The position numbers were made by a program, and so were the translations under genes. Shown here piece by piece: positions 6,685-6,842 of a stretch of DNA of 6,842 bases. The notes under the pieces were generated by a model. It was not told where the DNA came from. It saw only the letters and a program-made list of their open reading frames with translations, and searched no databases. Position 1 is the stretch's first letter. Every line of letters starts with the position of its first letter. The stretch spans positions 1 to 6,842 of the forward strand of contig JAJYTX010000151.1 of assembly GCA_021792815.1 (NCBI GenBank), in the 5' to 3' direction. Origin of the DNA: Pseudomonadota bacterium (GTDB taxonomy: Bacteria; Pseudomonadota; Gammaproteobacteria; Steroidobacterales; Steroidobacteraceae).

Positions 6685-6842
6685 TTGAACGACAGCGCCG
6701 CCAGTCGCAGTGCAGGCGCGGCCAGCCAGACCGCCTTTGCGGTGCTGGCCGCGATCAGCTTCAGCCATCTGCTGAACGACATGATGCAGTCGCTGCTGCC
6801 GGCGCTGTATCCGATGCTCAAGGACCGCTACAGCCTGTCCTT
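6685..6842 (+). CDS. MFS transporter, fosmidomycin-resistance (Fsr)-like, N-terminal part
   Basis: Only the first 52 codons are present; the frame is open to the right edge. After a short Ala/Ser-rich cytoplasmic N-terminus (residues 1-16), residues 17-45 form the first transmembrane helix with ISFSHLLNDMMQSLLPALYP (24-43). This is the characteristic opening of Fsr-type major facilitator superfamily exporters (SHLLNDM-QSL--A-YP in E. coli Fsr), which pump fosmidomycin and related compounds out by proton antiport. The identification rests on this single strong motif. The start is TTG at 6685 with GGAG at 6676-6679. The 90-base gap after the SYLF gene holds only short GC hairpins without a T run, so read-through from the SYLF gene is possible. 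Confidence 0.78.
   Translation, partial: MNDSAASRSAGAASQTAFAVLAAISFSHLLNDMMQSLLPALYPMLKDRYSLS

Overview
The window is very GC-rich, densely coding, and has every recognisable gene on the + strand. GC-biased third codon positions, TACAAT boxes just upstream of two start codons, and the gene repertoire (a proteobacterial-type CPA2 antiporter, a PEP carboxylase family protein and an Fsr-type MFS exporter) suggest a high-GC proteobacterium, probably Gammaproteobacteria. That placement is an inference from style; there is no rRNA or other phylogenetic marker here.

Layout from left to right: (1) a small exported Lys/His/Met-rich protein with a 13-residue tandem repeat (57-347), closed by a strong intrinsic terminator (380-412); (2) a full-length CPA2 monovalent cation:proton antiporter of Kef/YbaL architecture (439-2412); (3) a 904-residue phosphoenolpyruvate carboxylase family protein (2434-5148); (4) a GNAT acetyltransferase that resembles spermidine/spermine or thialysine acetyltransferases (5174-5680); (5) an exported SYLF/Ysc84-domain lipid-binding protein with an Ala/Pro tail (5779-6594); (6) the first 52 codons of an Fsr-like MFS exporter running off the right edge (6685-6842).

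Genes 2 to 4 are separated by only 21 and 25 bases and could be co-transcribed. However, genes 2 and 3 each lack a Shine-Dalgarno sequence and carry a TACAAT box 7-9 bases before the start codon, which suggests their own, possibly leaderless, transcripts. Genes 4, 5 and 6 have GGAG-type ribosome sites. No obvious single pathway joins the genes. It reads as a chromosomal housekeeping and stress neighbourhood (cation homeostasis, anaplerosis-related protein, acetyl transfer, envelope lipid binding, drug efflux). I see no mobile element, CRISPR array or RNA gene.

The most interesting item is the PEP carboxylase family protein. The reading frame is intact and the fold-wide similarity is clear. 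The catalytic His, metal ligands and catalytic Lys are kept. Several otherwise near-invariant active-site positions are replaced: the TAHPTE motif, the GGDRDGNP motif, the HGRGG/GRGG loop, the Arg equivalent to E. coli R713, and two of the four aspartate-inhibitor ligands. It may be a neofunctionalised or unusually regulated PEPC. The second item is the His-ladder repeat protein at the left edge.
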